Shown here piece by piece: positions 38,301-48,989 of a stretch of 64,000 bases of DNA; the first letter of the stretch is position 1, and each line of letters opens with the position of its first letter. The position numbers and the translations under genes are program-made. The DNA is from Arabidopsis thaliana (taxonomy: Eukaryota > Streptophyta > Magnoliopsida > Brassicales > Brassicaceae). The notes beneath the pieces are model-generated. The model did not search any database and was not told where the DNA came from. It saw only the letters and a list, made by a program, of their open reading frames with translations. The DNA lies in the NCBI RefSeq assembly GCF_000001735.4, contig NC_003074.8, positions 21,211,261 through 21,275,260 of the forward strand. Reading direction: 5' to 3'.

Positions 38301-38549
38301 AAATTTTCGATTCTCCAGATTTCAGTACCTCTAAGAAATGTTAAAGTTCAACATCTCAGACAGCAGTAAAACATTTAACATTACCAGCAAACTGGTGCAT
38401 ACAAAAGAGATAGCAACAACAAATAGCATCTTCCTCTCTGTAGGAAACAATTATATTGCTTCCCTTGAGATCTAATACTTTTTGAAAGGATACGGTTTCT
38501 GCCCCACTCCTTGAAACGCAGGATCCAATACTTTTGTTGACCCAGACAT
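32355..38549 (-). CDS. VLN3: Villin 3, actin-bundling protein
   Basis: A villin that bundles, caps and severs actin filaments with Ca2+ dependence; VLN2 and VLN3 are known to act together in organ growth. The gene has more than 20 small exons on minus. It starts [14 protein letters not shown], as villins do. Six gelsolin-like domains follow; visible pieces include [41 protein letters not shown] and [17 protein letters not shown] low-complexity linker (repeats of [16 protein letters not shown], then a Glu/Ala-rich stretch near 32600-32790) leads to the C-terminal headpiece. The headpiece runs [36 protein letters not shown] and stop at 32355, with the basic KKKF actin-binding end. It corresponds to At3g57410, with VLN2 as paralogue. 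Inner exon borders were not all traced. Confidence 0.95.
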
Positions 38550-38555
38550 TTTGTA

Positions 38556-38591
38556 TTAGTGGCTAATCTCTTCCTTCAAGAGAAAATACAT
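38556..38591 (-). promoter_or_regulatory. 11-codon uORF before the VLN3 start
   Basis: Read on minus, an ATG at 38591 opens MYFLLKEEISH and stops at 38556, only 6 bases before the VLN3 ATG at 38549. It lies in the leader exon just after the 5' UTR intron acceptor, so it should be present in the mature mRNA. It may lower or tune translation. Confidence 0.6.
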
Positions 38592-38598
38592 AAACGAC

Positions 38599-39559
38599 CT
38601 GCCAAAAACATAGAGCAAGCATAAAAAATAAGAAGGTAAGAGATTGTTTTATAAGAAGAAACTGGCGCTTGGATAGGAGCCTAAAAAACACTAAAGAGCA
38701 ACACAAAGGTCTAGCTTTTATAATTGAATTTCTAAATGGCAATCATATATGAGAGAATATACAGTATTACGTAGAAGCATGTTTGAGCAATATATTAACT
38801 CTGCAACAATCTGAGTACTCAGTTCTCTCCCACAATTCATTATTATCTGGAAATCATTCATAATAATGGTTCCTCAGGGAAAGTAATTCAAGGGGTTCAA
38901 AACTGAGCCTGGCTATCACTCGGAGTTTCATGTATCGCTATAAGCTCTGTTGTGAATATACATCTCTAGACATGAGAAGCAGAGGAAATGCAAATAACTC
39001 TTATAAGATCAGCCTCGATGATTACTGAATCAAACCTTCCTTCTGGCAAACATCTCCCGCCACCAAATAATCGAAGTAATCAATTAAACTACAGTAGTCA
39101 GGCTCTAGAATGATCTACATATAACCTTCAATTCCATGTGGATCTCAACCATTTTCACAATGAAAGTCCAAGACTTGAAACAGTGATCCAACTTTGCAGT
39201 AATATTGGTACACACTCGCGAATCCACCACTTGTTTTGGTTTAAAGATCAACGCAAACTTCAATTCTGTCTTAGCTTACTTTTAACTGAATTTCGGGTCA
39301 GAAAATAATCCGATGATCAACTTGTTCGTTCTTGTTTCTCAACGGATAGAGCCTTACTTTTGAGAAATACTAAAGTAAGCTGATGAATGCATGACCACAT
39401 AATCAGAGAACCAAAAGAAGAAAACAATCAATTTTAAAGCAGAGATCAGCAAGTACAAAGCAGACCGAGAAACTCAGATTCAAGTACAAACAACCAGAGA
39501 GAGATCCAAAAAACGTTAATTTGAATCGAAATCAGCTGATCCAAACAAACCCATCATAC
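38599..39559 (-). other. 5' UTR intron of VLN3
   Basis: On minus, a GTATG donor at 39559 and a TTGGCAG acceptor at 38599 enclose about 960 bp between a leader exon and the coding start. No coding frame lies inside. Long leader introns are common in plant actin-cytoskeleton genes. This is inferred from splice signals. Confidence 0.7.
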
Positions 39560-41344
39560 CTGAAAAGACAGATCTTCGAGTAGCGCTGAGGAAGACAAAG
39601 AGATGGGCAAAAAAGTAATGGAGAGAGATCAGGAACAAGAAAACATGAAAAAGAAGAGAGAGAGGAAAAAGCGAATTATTGAAAGGAGATGTGTGCTATG
39701 TTATAGCATCTCTATACAAACCTTTCGTGGAGATTTTGTGATATAAGAGTAGTATTATTGCGTAGACGAGGCGAGGAAGAAGAAGAGACAGAGAGGTTTG
39801 AGGAAAGACGCGAGCGAGACTGTGATTTATTTTTAAGGCAGAAAGAGAGATTAATTATAAAATATATATATATATACAAAATGCACCAAAGAGATAAACT
39901 TAATTTAACCATAAAGTGAATTTTAATTTGTCAATAATTTTTGCAGAGTAATTAAATGGCATAATATTGGAATTTCTCATACATGATAAATGTGTGATTG
40001 GTGAAAACAGTCAGTTTCAACAATTTGGTTTGTTCATGTTTTCTCTTACTATTCACAATTAAGAAATCATGCTGAGCCTTTTGAAAAAAACAAAAAAAAA
40101 ACATGCTGAGTTTGAACTTGGCAGACGATGTTAAAGATCGAACATAAAAGGATAAAGAAAAAGTTTGAAGCATATTATAACAAAATGCACACTATTATTA
40201 GTAATTTTAATAACATCATCATTTCAAGACGACGACATTGGGTCCATTTCGCATGTGAATAGACACAAACAAACTCTTTTAAAAGGATACATTTTTATGC
40301 ATATGAAAACTTTCAGTATCATCATAGAAATACACTAATCCTTTTACGGGATCTACTACAATCATAGGAAATCTTGAAAACAATCATATATATATGGAAC
40401 AACATTATTCGATATTTTGATCATCTTTTTATATATATATATACTCATATATATATACTCATTTATTTGGTATTTATCGTTATATTTCTAGTGTGTGTCT
40501 ATATATTCCTTTTAGACATATGAAAAGAAGTAGAATATTACGTACGTGCAGAATGATGGCGGTCACCATATCTACGCCGGTGCCGACCAATTAACCTCAA
40601 CCAATATTATATACTTTTGCTAACCTCAGAGTTGTTTCATCAATATTTTACGAAATACCACTATCGTTTATTTTTTGGAAAATAAATGATGCGTTATAAG
40701 AAAAGTAGTAGTATATATTAAGAAGCAAAGCCAACTCATCATGAAGGCAATACAATGACAACTCAAAAGAAAAAATTAGAAATTGGTCGCTTTCATTACT
40801 CATGCAGTCAAAATAATCCATATACTTTGAATATATGTTGCCGGTTCGAAGCAGATGACAACGACGTGATTTTTTATTTATTTTTGGGTCATAGAAGATA
40901 AGGTTACTCGACTCAGTACTCCAAGTGGGATAGGAATATTTAATTTCTTTTCTCAACCTCAAACGGATTTTTTTTTATTTCAAGTAAAACGGATTAATTT
41001 AACTTGGATAAAATGTATTCCAAAAAAAAAAACCTTTATTCACTTCGTTGACCATTTGTTGTGTGTTGGATGAAACAATGTTTTGCCGTCAGAGCAATGC
41101 GCATAGTATAAGCGTCACAATAACACCGTCTAGTTCAAAGTGATTATTATTCACGATTGCAAGTGACCTTTCTTCTTCAAAACATTTTAACTGAGAAAGT
41201 TATAAACATCACGAATTACATGGAGAAATTACATCAAGAGAACCAAAAAATCAATGAAGCATTTTTTTGTATAACACAAATGGTAAATCTGTTTCTAAAC
41301 ATCCTTTCATCGCTGCAGCTACTTACTCTTGTTTTGACTCATCA
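39560..41344. other. VLN3 promoter and spacer to STELLO2
   Basis: This holds the VLN3 first leader exon (from 39560 rightwards), its promoter, and an AT-rich spacer. AT dinucleotide runs occur near 39862-39876 and 40428-40460. A module at about 39725-39800 is shared with the OTP84 leader. No gene is supported. Confidence 0.6.
39725..39800 (-). repeat. Upstream module shared with OTP84 (copy A)
   Basis: This segment has a 20-base perfect match (39759-39778 against 47229-47248) flanked by further similarity, including TCGTGGAGATTT at the left side of both. It lies upstream of VLN3 in the same orientation relative to the gene as copy B lies to OTP84. Confidence 0.75.
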
Positions 41345-43855
41345 TTATACCAATTCCATCAATAGCGGATCACCTTCCGCCATCTCCCTCACCAATTTAA
41401 TGAAATCTTGTTCGTTCGAGATGCTCCAAGGATGAACTGCAGGTGCTTCCGCTGAATACAAACTCAAAGAAGAGTTTAGCGAAGCTGGTTCTGACTTATA
41501 TACCATTGAGCCTAGAACCGGGTCAAAATTCTGAGGCGAATCCATCGATAGGAAGAACATAGGCACAGCAACTTTGTAATGCAAATCCATATCACCAACG
41601 AGATTAACAAGATCTGTAAAGTCTGAGACGAAGCGTTTAGGGACATAGAAAACTTCCGAGCTGCACATCGTTAAGCTTGTGCCATCGCTATTCTTTGTGG
41701 CTTCCTTGTAATTGACTTGGAAATGAACCGGCATTGTACTGACAATTTTCTTGACTAATTCCGCCTGAACCGAATACCAATCCGAGTTCCCGGCTGGTCT
41801 CACCGTTGTCCATGACTCCGTTACCTAAAAAAGGGACTCTTTGTCATAAAACCGAATCCAACCATAACTCCTCAAACCAAACATTTTTTAAAATCCAATT
41901 GGTACTATTATATTTATGCTGAACAACTAGCTACTGAATGAGTACCTTGTCTGTAGTCCAGAGCTTGGTTTTGTCAGCTTGAAGTAAATTCCAGTAATTA
42001 AGAACTGTATCATCTTCAACAAACACAAATCCGTCAGCGCTGCTGTACCGATCAAATATCTTCGGTAGCCGCCTGAAATGGATATAACAGAGCTACAGTT
42101 AGAAAGCTCACATTGGTGGAAGAATAGGTTGAAACTGAGATTCTATGCAAGTTTCCTTGATTACTTGTATATGTGATCGAGTTTAGCTTCTTGGACGTAA
42201 AGGTCTGAGTTTTTCCGAGAGGACAAAATGACCACGGTTTTGAATATCCGCCCATAAAGTAACCTCCATTCAAGAGCAGTACGTTCCACAGGTCCGTTAC
42301 AGAACATTATAAGCACTACATTCCCAAAATTCTTCCTCCACTTAATCAAGTTCCCAATTTCAGAACTCACTGTGCCTATCTCCTCGACCCCAAGATGAAC
42401 CGAAGGCAATTTCCTAGGAACAAACTCTTTTCTATCTCCATGACCAATGGTTGCTCGTGGGCGGTCCAACTCAAGTGACATTAACCGAGGCTGCTGGTAT
42501 CCGACCATAAGCAAATCCTGGAGCCAAGCAGCTGTGAATTTCACATCTAGCTCAGTCCAAAACCCTTGTTCAGCCATAACAAAGCTCAAATCAAGAATCG
42601 TCTCGAAGAACCTATGCTTATTTGATCTCCAAGCAAGCAAGAATTTGATCAAACGACCGACATTGATATGGAGATCTTTCTCATCAGAGAAAGGGTAAGC
42701 TTCGACTCTATCATACCGGTGAACAGTTGGTGGATAAACAGCAACATAACCACCAAGCTCCCATAAAAGCCTTTGTCCCCAGTAACCTCTAATCACATCT
42801 GAAGCCATGGAACTAACCGAAACAGGAAGCATTAACCCCCAAAACGCAGAGGAATGGTACAATGTGTTAAACGAATTCACAGGCACCATCATACCTTGAG
42901 GCAACGCCACTTTAGGAGAATGCTCATCGAATCTGATATCAAACGGTTCGAAAGTCGTCTTCCTAGTGGAATAATACACGGAATCAACATCCGGCAAACC
43001 GTTGGAAATCCCTTGCTGAATAAACTGTTTACCACCAAAAACCTCAGTGTAATACTCTTCATGATTGATCTCACCTACATTCTCTAATGGCAAACCTCTA
43101 GGCCAAACCGATCGTTGCCCGAAATGGATATACGGATTCACCACAGTTCGATTCGGGTTTTCGTGACTATACTGTAAGATTGGTTCTTGCCTAGCGTCTT
43201 CTCCAACTAACTCTACATCAAAATGTTTCCCAAGATCTCCATCAATCACTTCACCACGATCATCTGCATCAAAGATCTTCTTTGCACCATGCTGGATCGC
43301 AAACAAGTAACCGACACTTTTGCGTACGAAGGAATCATAAGGCAAATGATCCAAAATCCGGTAATTAAGCTCAGCTTGAGCATCTAGAGATAGAAAAATC
43401 GCACCTTTGAGATTCCAATCTTTAGGTGTTAAAGAGTTTCCGATCGCTAGAACTTGCCATCCTTTAATCTTGACCAAACCTTTGAGCTCCTCTGTTGGGT
43501 GCTTTGTCACCGACACAACGATCCATTTCTCTGTACGGAAACTAGCGTAAGGTGAGGTTTTGTCGGAGACGATTTGGATCGAGTTCCAGTTGATTTGAGG
43601 GCGAGTGAGAGATTGAAGAGATTGAGTTGATTGGGATTGGAAACAGAGGAGAGAAGCAGTGTCGGTGGTGTTGTAGAGGAAGAAGAAAGCAGCGACGGTG
43701 ACGATGAAGAGGAAGATGATTACGATTCTGTAGACATTGTCGGAAACCCATGAAGAGAAATCTAGGATTTTGGGTTCAGCGAATCGGTCCCGACTAGGAA
43801 GTTCTCTGATCCGAGATTTTGGTGGCTTAGGAGCCACACGATCTTGAACCAACAT
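41345..43855 (-). CDS. STL2: STELLO2, Golgi glycosyltransferase-like protein (DUF288)
   Basis: STELLO proteins are Golgi type II membrane proteins that bind cellulose synthase and help assemble the complex. Three exons (43855-42165, 42072-41946, 41824-41345) give 765 aa. The start is the ATG at 43855 (MLVQDRVAPKPPKSRIRE); the open frame extends upstream only through a TTG. A single anchor helix (VYRIVIIFLFIVTVAAFFFLY) lies at about residue 45-65. The lumenal part has KHPTEELKGLVKIKGWQVLA, the acidic DADDRGEVIDGD and, in exon 2, VEDDTVLNYW, both plausible metal or sugar-nucleotide sites. It corresponds to At3g57420; STL1 is the chromosome 2 paralogue. Confidence 0.94.
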
Positions 43856-44470
43856 CAGATTCAAGCACTAAACCTCCAAAACCCAGACCAAAACCCAGAA
43901 GCAAGACTCTGAATTCAGATAACAAAATCAAATCACAAAGAGTAGTGTAGGTTTCCTATCCAGGGCAAACAAAGAGAGACTCTCTCTGCAGGAAATCGGT
44001 TGTTGTCGGAATTTGGAGGTTGCTTATGCTTCAATTCAATGCAAACTGCGAAAGCGAAGTCGTTCGTTGAGCTGCGAGGTCAATGTCTTCCTCTTTTGGG
44101 AATTTCTTAGTAATTTTTTTTTTTTCCTTTGTTTGTTCTTTACGTTTTGATTACTGAAACACTACAACAATGCCCACATCACTCATCTATCCTTCTATGT
44201 ACAAAGAGACAACAACTAAAGAGCAGATCTGTAGGACCAGAGAAACCATCACATGATGGAAAAGGTACATATTAACTAAAGGCTGATTAGTTTATTAAAT
44301 TATCTAATTTATTTTCTTAATGACTACAGAGACCAATAAGTACATTTAATACTAATAATTTTGTTAAGATCAGTGTGTTCAACTGTGTGTTATACTGTAT
44401 AACTTATACAAGAATCAACACTTACAAGATATACAATGAAGAAAAAAGAGAGTTTTATGGAGCTTATCTT
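43856..44470. other. Spacer between OTP84 3' end and STELLO2 5' end
   Basis: About 600 bp between two minus-strand genes, holding the STELLO2 leader and promoter on the left and the OTP84 3' UTR on the right. A T tract lies near 44117. Nothing else is seen. Confidence 0.6.
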
Positions 44471-47143
44471 TCACCAATAGTCTCCACAGGAGCAAGTTCC
44501 ATTCTTGAAACGATGAAACCTCCTAACATCTCTCAAGATGATTTCTCTATCAACAATCTTTGAGATAAACTTGGTTGCAAGATGACAATCATTACAAACC
44601 CTGAGGTTTTTAGCCACCCTAATAATTGTACCGGGTGATGTGTTAAGTATCCCAAACGCAATTGCTAGCTTCTCACTGTGTCCACAAAGCAGAATCTCTT
44701 TTTCATCTTCCTCTACATTGTGGAGTACACAAGATGTGTCAGGTACATATCCTTCTTTTCTCATTCTCTCCCACAATGTCTCGAGATATCCACTGAGCTT
44801 TTCGCTTTGCGGGTGAGATGAGTCACCGGCTACAAATTTATGTACTTCATCGCCATGCTCAATCCAGCTACATCCAGGTTCTTTTCTCACGCCTTGCTCT
44901 TTCATATTTCTTCTTACCTCTGTTGCTTTATCCCAGAGGCCTGCTGATGAATAAATATTGGCAAGTAACACATAGTGACTAGCTACATTTGGTTCCAGTT
45001 GAATGAGATTTTGAGCAGCAATTTCTCCAATTTCTAGGTTATTGTGAATCCGACTGGCACCAAGGAGGCTACTCCATGCTCCAGCTTTGTTGAAATCACG
45101 AGGCATCATATTCATGAGTTGATATGCTTCTTTAATTCTACCAGCCCTTCCAAGCAAATCTACAACACAAGCATAATGATCTGAGCTTGGTTCAACCCCG
45201 TAGTCGGGTTTCATAACATAGAATATCCTTAATCCTTCATCCACCATGCCTGAGTGGCTACAAGCTGCAAATACTGAGATGAATGTAACCTCGTTTGGTT
45301 TTACTCCCTGAACCATCATCATTCTTAGCAGATCTATGGCTTCTTGACCGTTTCCATGCATCCCGTAAGCCATTATAATCACATTCCAAGTAATAACATT
45401 TTTTTGTGGAATCTGATCAAACACTTTTCTCGACATCTGTAGGCACCCGCATTTTGCGTACATGTCAACTAAAGCGCTTCCGACAGCCACATCAGTTGCC
45501 AAATTGTTCTTGATGGCATAAGCATGAATTTCTTTTCCTTTTGCTAATGCTGATAGTGCAGCACAACTGGGAAGGATTGTCATCAGAGTGATGGAATTAG
45601 GTTTAAGACTAACTCGGCTAGCCCCCTTGCTCACTTTTCTTTCAAGGTTTTGCATCTTGTGTAGCAGGAGAAGTGCGTCCTCATGGTGTTCTGAGAATAC
45701 ATAACCCGTAATCATCGTGTTCCACGTAACTAAATCTCTATCTTCCATTTTACCGAATATCCGCATGGCGATATCGATCTTTCCCAGCCTAGAATACATA
45801 TCCATCAGTGTATTCTGCACAAACCTGTCTCTATCTAAACCTCTCTTCACAACAAATCCATGGATAGCTTCCTTTCTAGAGAACGCACCAGAACGGACAC
45901 AAGCAGGAACAACACCTGCCATTGTGGTAGAGTTAGCCAGAAGCCCAGCACTTTCTTCCATTCCAATGAAAAGCAACAACGCTTCCTTGTCATGCTCATT
46001 CTGGGAATACCCAGCGATCATAGCATTCCACAGACCAATCTTTCTATCAAACATTCCATCAAATACTCGACGACCACTCAACACTTGCTTGCAATTGCAA
46101 TACATGTCAACCAAAGCACTACCAACAAAGGAATTCTCATCCAAAGAGCCATTTTTCAAAGCATAAGCATGCAATTCTTTCCCTGTGCGAAGCATCTCCA
46201 AGTGTGAACAAGCAGGAAGAACACTTGAAATAGTGAACTCATCTGGTTCAACACCTTCAAGCACCATTTCACGCAAATATTCCAATGCTTCAAGCAACTG
46301 CTCGTTCTGACATAACGAGCTCAACACAGTGTTCCATGTGACCAAGTCACGGCCTCCAAAAGAACCAAGTAAGACTTTAGAAGATGCTAATTTTCCCAGT
46401 TTACCATACATAGCCACCAATGTGTTGATTATAAACGAATTCAATTCACCCTTTCTCAAACCATAGGCGTGAACCTGCTTACCCATCATTAATCCCTCAG
46501 GCATAGGCAAATTCGAACAAGCAGTAACCACACTCACCAAGGTAAACGAACTAGGTTCCACATTTTCATCCAACATACACCGAAATGCCTCTAACGCCAT
46601 TTCCCACTTCTCAAAACTACACAAAGAAGAAATTAAAGAATTCCAAGAGACTTGGTTTCTCTCAGATATTCTATCGAACACCTTATAGACAGCTCCGAAA
46701 TCTCCACACTTTCTATACAAATTCACAAGGGTATTAGCCACAGTCACGGAATCCACACCGTACCCAAATTTATACACATGGGCATGAATCTGTTTCCCCA
46801 GTTCCATGTCCTGAAGATCTGCTACAGCCTTTAGCAAAGCAGGGAACGCATAATTATCGGGTTTTATACCCAAAACAATCATGTCAACGTAAGTCAAAAC
46901 AGCTTCACGGAGCAAATTAGATCGAACTTTGGACCGGAGCAAGTCAATCCACCACTCCGGAGAGCGTGATTGAGAGATAAATATTGAAGGTGCGCCAGAA
47001 ACGGCGGAGGCAACATCTTCGGTTGCAGAGGTTGGTGTGGCGCGAAGAAGATAAGGATGTTTATGGCGGGAAAATGGAAGCAGTTGAGAAGGAAAGGGGA
47101 AAATAGACGGGAGAGAGAAGGTGAAGGCAAGAGGACATGACAT
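44471..47143 (-). CDS. OTP84: PPR-DYW chloroplast RNA editing factor OTP84
   Basis: A pentatricopeptide protein that specifies C-to-U editing. From published work OTP84 is needed at plastid sites in ndhB, ndhF and psbZ. One intron-free exon encodes 890 aa. The N-terminal 40 residues are Ser/Pro/Phe-rich without acids, as in a plastid transit peptide. A long PLS-type array follows, with repeated signatures such as NTLVNLYRKCGDFGAVYKVF, SALVDMYAKCGCLQMSRKVF and VTWNTMITGY. The E/E+ region (GCSWIEHGDEVHKFVAGD) leads into the DYW deaminase domain with the zinc-site HSEKLAIAFG and CNDCH, and the protein ends CSCGDYW. All catalytic elements are present. It is divergent from the gene at 47472, 328 bp away. 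It corresponds to At3g57430. Confidence 0.95.
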   Translation of the reverse strand: MSCPLAFTFSLPSIFPFPSQLLPFSRHKHPYLLRATPTSATEDVASAVSGAPSIFISQSRSPEWWIDLLRSKVRSNLLREAVLTYVDMIVLGIKPDNYAFPALLKAVADLQDMELGKQIHAHVYKFGYGVDSVTVANTLVNLYRKCGDFGAVYKVFDRISERNQVSWNSLISSLCSFEKWEMALEAFRCMLDENVEPSSFTLVSVVTACSNLPMPEGLMMGKQVHAYGLRKGELNSFIINTLVAMYGKLGKLASSKVLLGSFGGRDLVTWNTVLSSLCQNEQLLEALEYLREMVLEGVEPDEFTISSVLPACSHLEMLRTGKELHAYALKNGSLDENSFVGSALVDMYCNCKQVLSGRRVFDGMFDRKIGLWNAMIAGYSQNEHDKEALLLFIGMEESAGLLANSTTMAGVVPACVRSGAFSRKEAIHGFVVKRGLDRDRFVQNTLMDMYSRLGKIDIAMRIFGKMEDRDLVTWNTMITGYVFSEHHEDALLLLHKMQNLERKVSKGASRVSLKPNSITLMTILPSCAALSALAKGKEIHAYAIKNNLATDVAVGSALVDMYAKCGCLQMSRKVFDQIPQKNVITWNVIIMAYGMHGNGQEAIDLLRMMMVQGVKPNEVTFISVFAACSHSGMVDEGLRIFYVMKPDYGVEPSSDHYACVVDLLGRAGRIKEAYQLMNMMPRDFNKAGAWSSLLGASRIHNNLEIGEIAAQNLIQLEPNVASHYVLLANIYSSAGLWDKATEVRRNMKEQGVRKEPGCSWIEHGDEVHKFVAGDSSHPQSEKLSGYLETLWERMRKEGYVPDTSCVLHNVEEDEKEILLCGHSEKLAIAFGILNTSPGTIIRVAKNLRVCNDCHLATKFISKIVDREIILRDVRRFHRFKNGTCSCGDYW

Positions 47144-47471
47144 TAAGATATTTCTCCGAAAATATCTTTATTTGCTTATGAAATCGAGGTTCGTGGAGAT
47201 TTCTGTTAAACTGTATCAGTAACAGTAATGCGTAGACGAGGCGAGGAAAGACGAAGAAGGAGATAGAGGATTAAATGGGCCATAAGGCCTTTCATGGGCC
47301 TAATATATGGGCTCATCAATTTTAATTCCTCTCTAGGCGCTGCAATATAACAGAGTACGAATGAATTCTAGTGAGAGACAGAAAGTGAAATTCAAAAACA
47401 AAACAAAATCAGATCATCGCGCCATTCGCAGAAGCTCAGAGAAAAACTTCATTCGGAAGAAGAACTCAGTA
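47144..47471. promoter_or_regulatory. Divergent promoter of OTP84 and the 47.5 kb gene
   Basis: A 328 bp gap between opposite start codons. It contains three ATGGGCC/GGGCT-type site II motifs at about 47275-47315, which TCP factors bind in many genes for organelle proteins. The left half (47190-47260) carries the module shared with VLN3. Confidence 0.7.
47190..47260 (-). repeat. Upstream module shared with VLN3 (copy B)
   Basis: It lies 47 to 117 bases before the OTP84 start codon. It matches copy A at both ends (TCGTGGAGATTT; then the 20-base core at 47229-47248 and the following GA-rich part), with a diverged middle. Confidence 0.75.
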
Positions 47472-48989
47472 ATGGCGACGTATCCTTCTGTGATTGAGAG
47501 AACCGTTGCTTCGTCTCTTCTTCTCCTTTCCTATGGACCAGTGTTCTTCTCACCTAAAAGGTTCGCAGAACCCAATCTCGTTTCAATTTCTGTGTTAATT
47601 TTGAGGCTCGCGGTTTTAGATCTGTGTTATCTTCCTTGTTTGATTATGATTATCGTATTGGGTGATTATTAGGTCGGAATCTGTAGAGGAATCGAGCTAT
47701 GTGAGGAAGTGGTGTCACGAAGGAAGTTCGAACTTGAGCTTGATGTTGGGATCTAGCGGATCGAGATCTTGTGGCTCGGCTTTGTCCAGCGATGGTTCGT
47801 TTGGGATGAGTGAGGATCGCGAATTCAAAATCAATTATACTGGAGATCCGTTTCGTCTCATGAATTTCAAGGTGCGAAACTCTTCTTCTTCACGTCTCTG
47901 TTTCAGAGTTTTCTTTTGGTTGTTATCTAGATCTGAATTTGAGCTTAAGAAATTCCAAATTATGAGAAACTTGATTGATTAGTAACTTCTCTTTGTTGAT
48001 TTATTCCGTTTGAGCTTGATTTTTGAAGTTACTGTTTCGTTCTTCAACCTGAATGATAATCGCTAGCTCTTAGATGTCCCAATTTTCTTTTTACGATTCT
48101 GGATTTAGTGATTAGTTTACCAGAAACGGATCGTTTCTGGAATTTGAGATTTTCGAATTTCATGTCGACTCGTTTGCTTTGTTATGCTCTGATTTTAGTA
48201 AGAAACATATATTTCAGAGAACAAAACTTTGAGTAGAGAGTGTGAAAATTGATGTTCATTGACTGAATTATGCAGACAGCGAGAAAACGCCGTTCTCAGG
48301 TCATTTGGGGATCCTTCAACTTTAAGCCAACACATTTGAAGATGAATCCTGTGTGTGATGTTCTCTCAACATGCTCTGTTGATTCCAAAGATGAGTCATG
48401 TTTGTCAACTGGTTCAAGCGAGGTTTCTAGCGTAGAAAGCAGAATCAAAGTCAGGAATCAGAAAAGCAATGAGAAACTTAGAGGAGGAGGGAAGACGATG
48501 AAAGAAAGTAGCAGGTCAAGTTCTATTCGCCGTAGAGCCAAAGACATCTTGGAGTTTCTTTCCTCTGAATCTTCTTCAGAAGTTCACATCCGTCAGATTC
48601 TTGGCGACAGTCCCGATACCAGCAAAGCTCTCAGAATGTATACTCTTCTTCTCATTCATACAACAGCAACAACACATACACACATTTGTTACAATTTTAT
48701 CCATGATTTAGGTTTCATTTCTTAGTTAAGCATGCAATACATCTTCAAGCCTCTTATGCATGTTGGGTTTAATGGAAGATAGTTAGAGACTTCTAGTACT
48801 GATCAAATCCTGATGCAGGTTGTTGAAGATGGAGGAAGTGAAGAGGTTTGGCACAGGAGGAAGACTTGATCCCTTTATTTACAAGGTATGAAACTTAAAA
48901 TTGCACATCCTTCATTGTGATATATATTCTAGCAATAAGTACATTTAAATTGATCTTTTTGCCTCCTTATTTTTCTGTAGATTGCATGA
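47472..48989 (+). CDS. Small Ser-rich protein of unknown function, five exons
   Basis: I do not recognise a characterised family. Five exons (47472-47560, 47673-47871, 48276-48637, 48819-48885, 48981-48989) join in frame to 241 aa; the last exon carries only Ile-Ala-stop. The N-terminus MATYPSVIERTVASSLLLLS is mildly hydrophobic. The middle is Ser-rich, with basic patches (KTARKRRSQ, SIRRRAKDILEFL). The C-terminal 60 residues look conserved and helical: LSSESSSEVHIRQILGDSPD, then SKALRMLLKMEEVKRFGTGG and RLDPFIYKIA, which resembles a small winged-helix or adaptor fold. An in-frame ATG at 47361 would add 37 basic residues. It corresponds to At3g57440 by position; a similar gene is expected in the chromosome 2 block. 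Confidence 0.75.

Noticed and set aside
40428-40460. AT dinucleotide runs as a possible matrix attachment site or element end
   Set aside because: Simple microsatellite; no flanking inverted repeats or target duplication.
43856-43864. Upstream extension of STELLO2 to 43864
   Set aside because: The extra codons begin with TTG, not ATG; the first ATG in frame is at 43855, and the length then fits the family.
45717-46207. Long plus-strand ORFs inside OTP84
   Set aside because: Shadows of the intact 890-aa PPR frame on the opposite strand.
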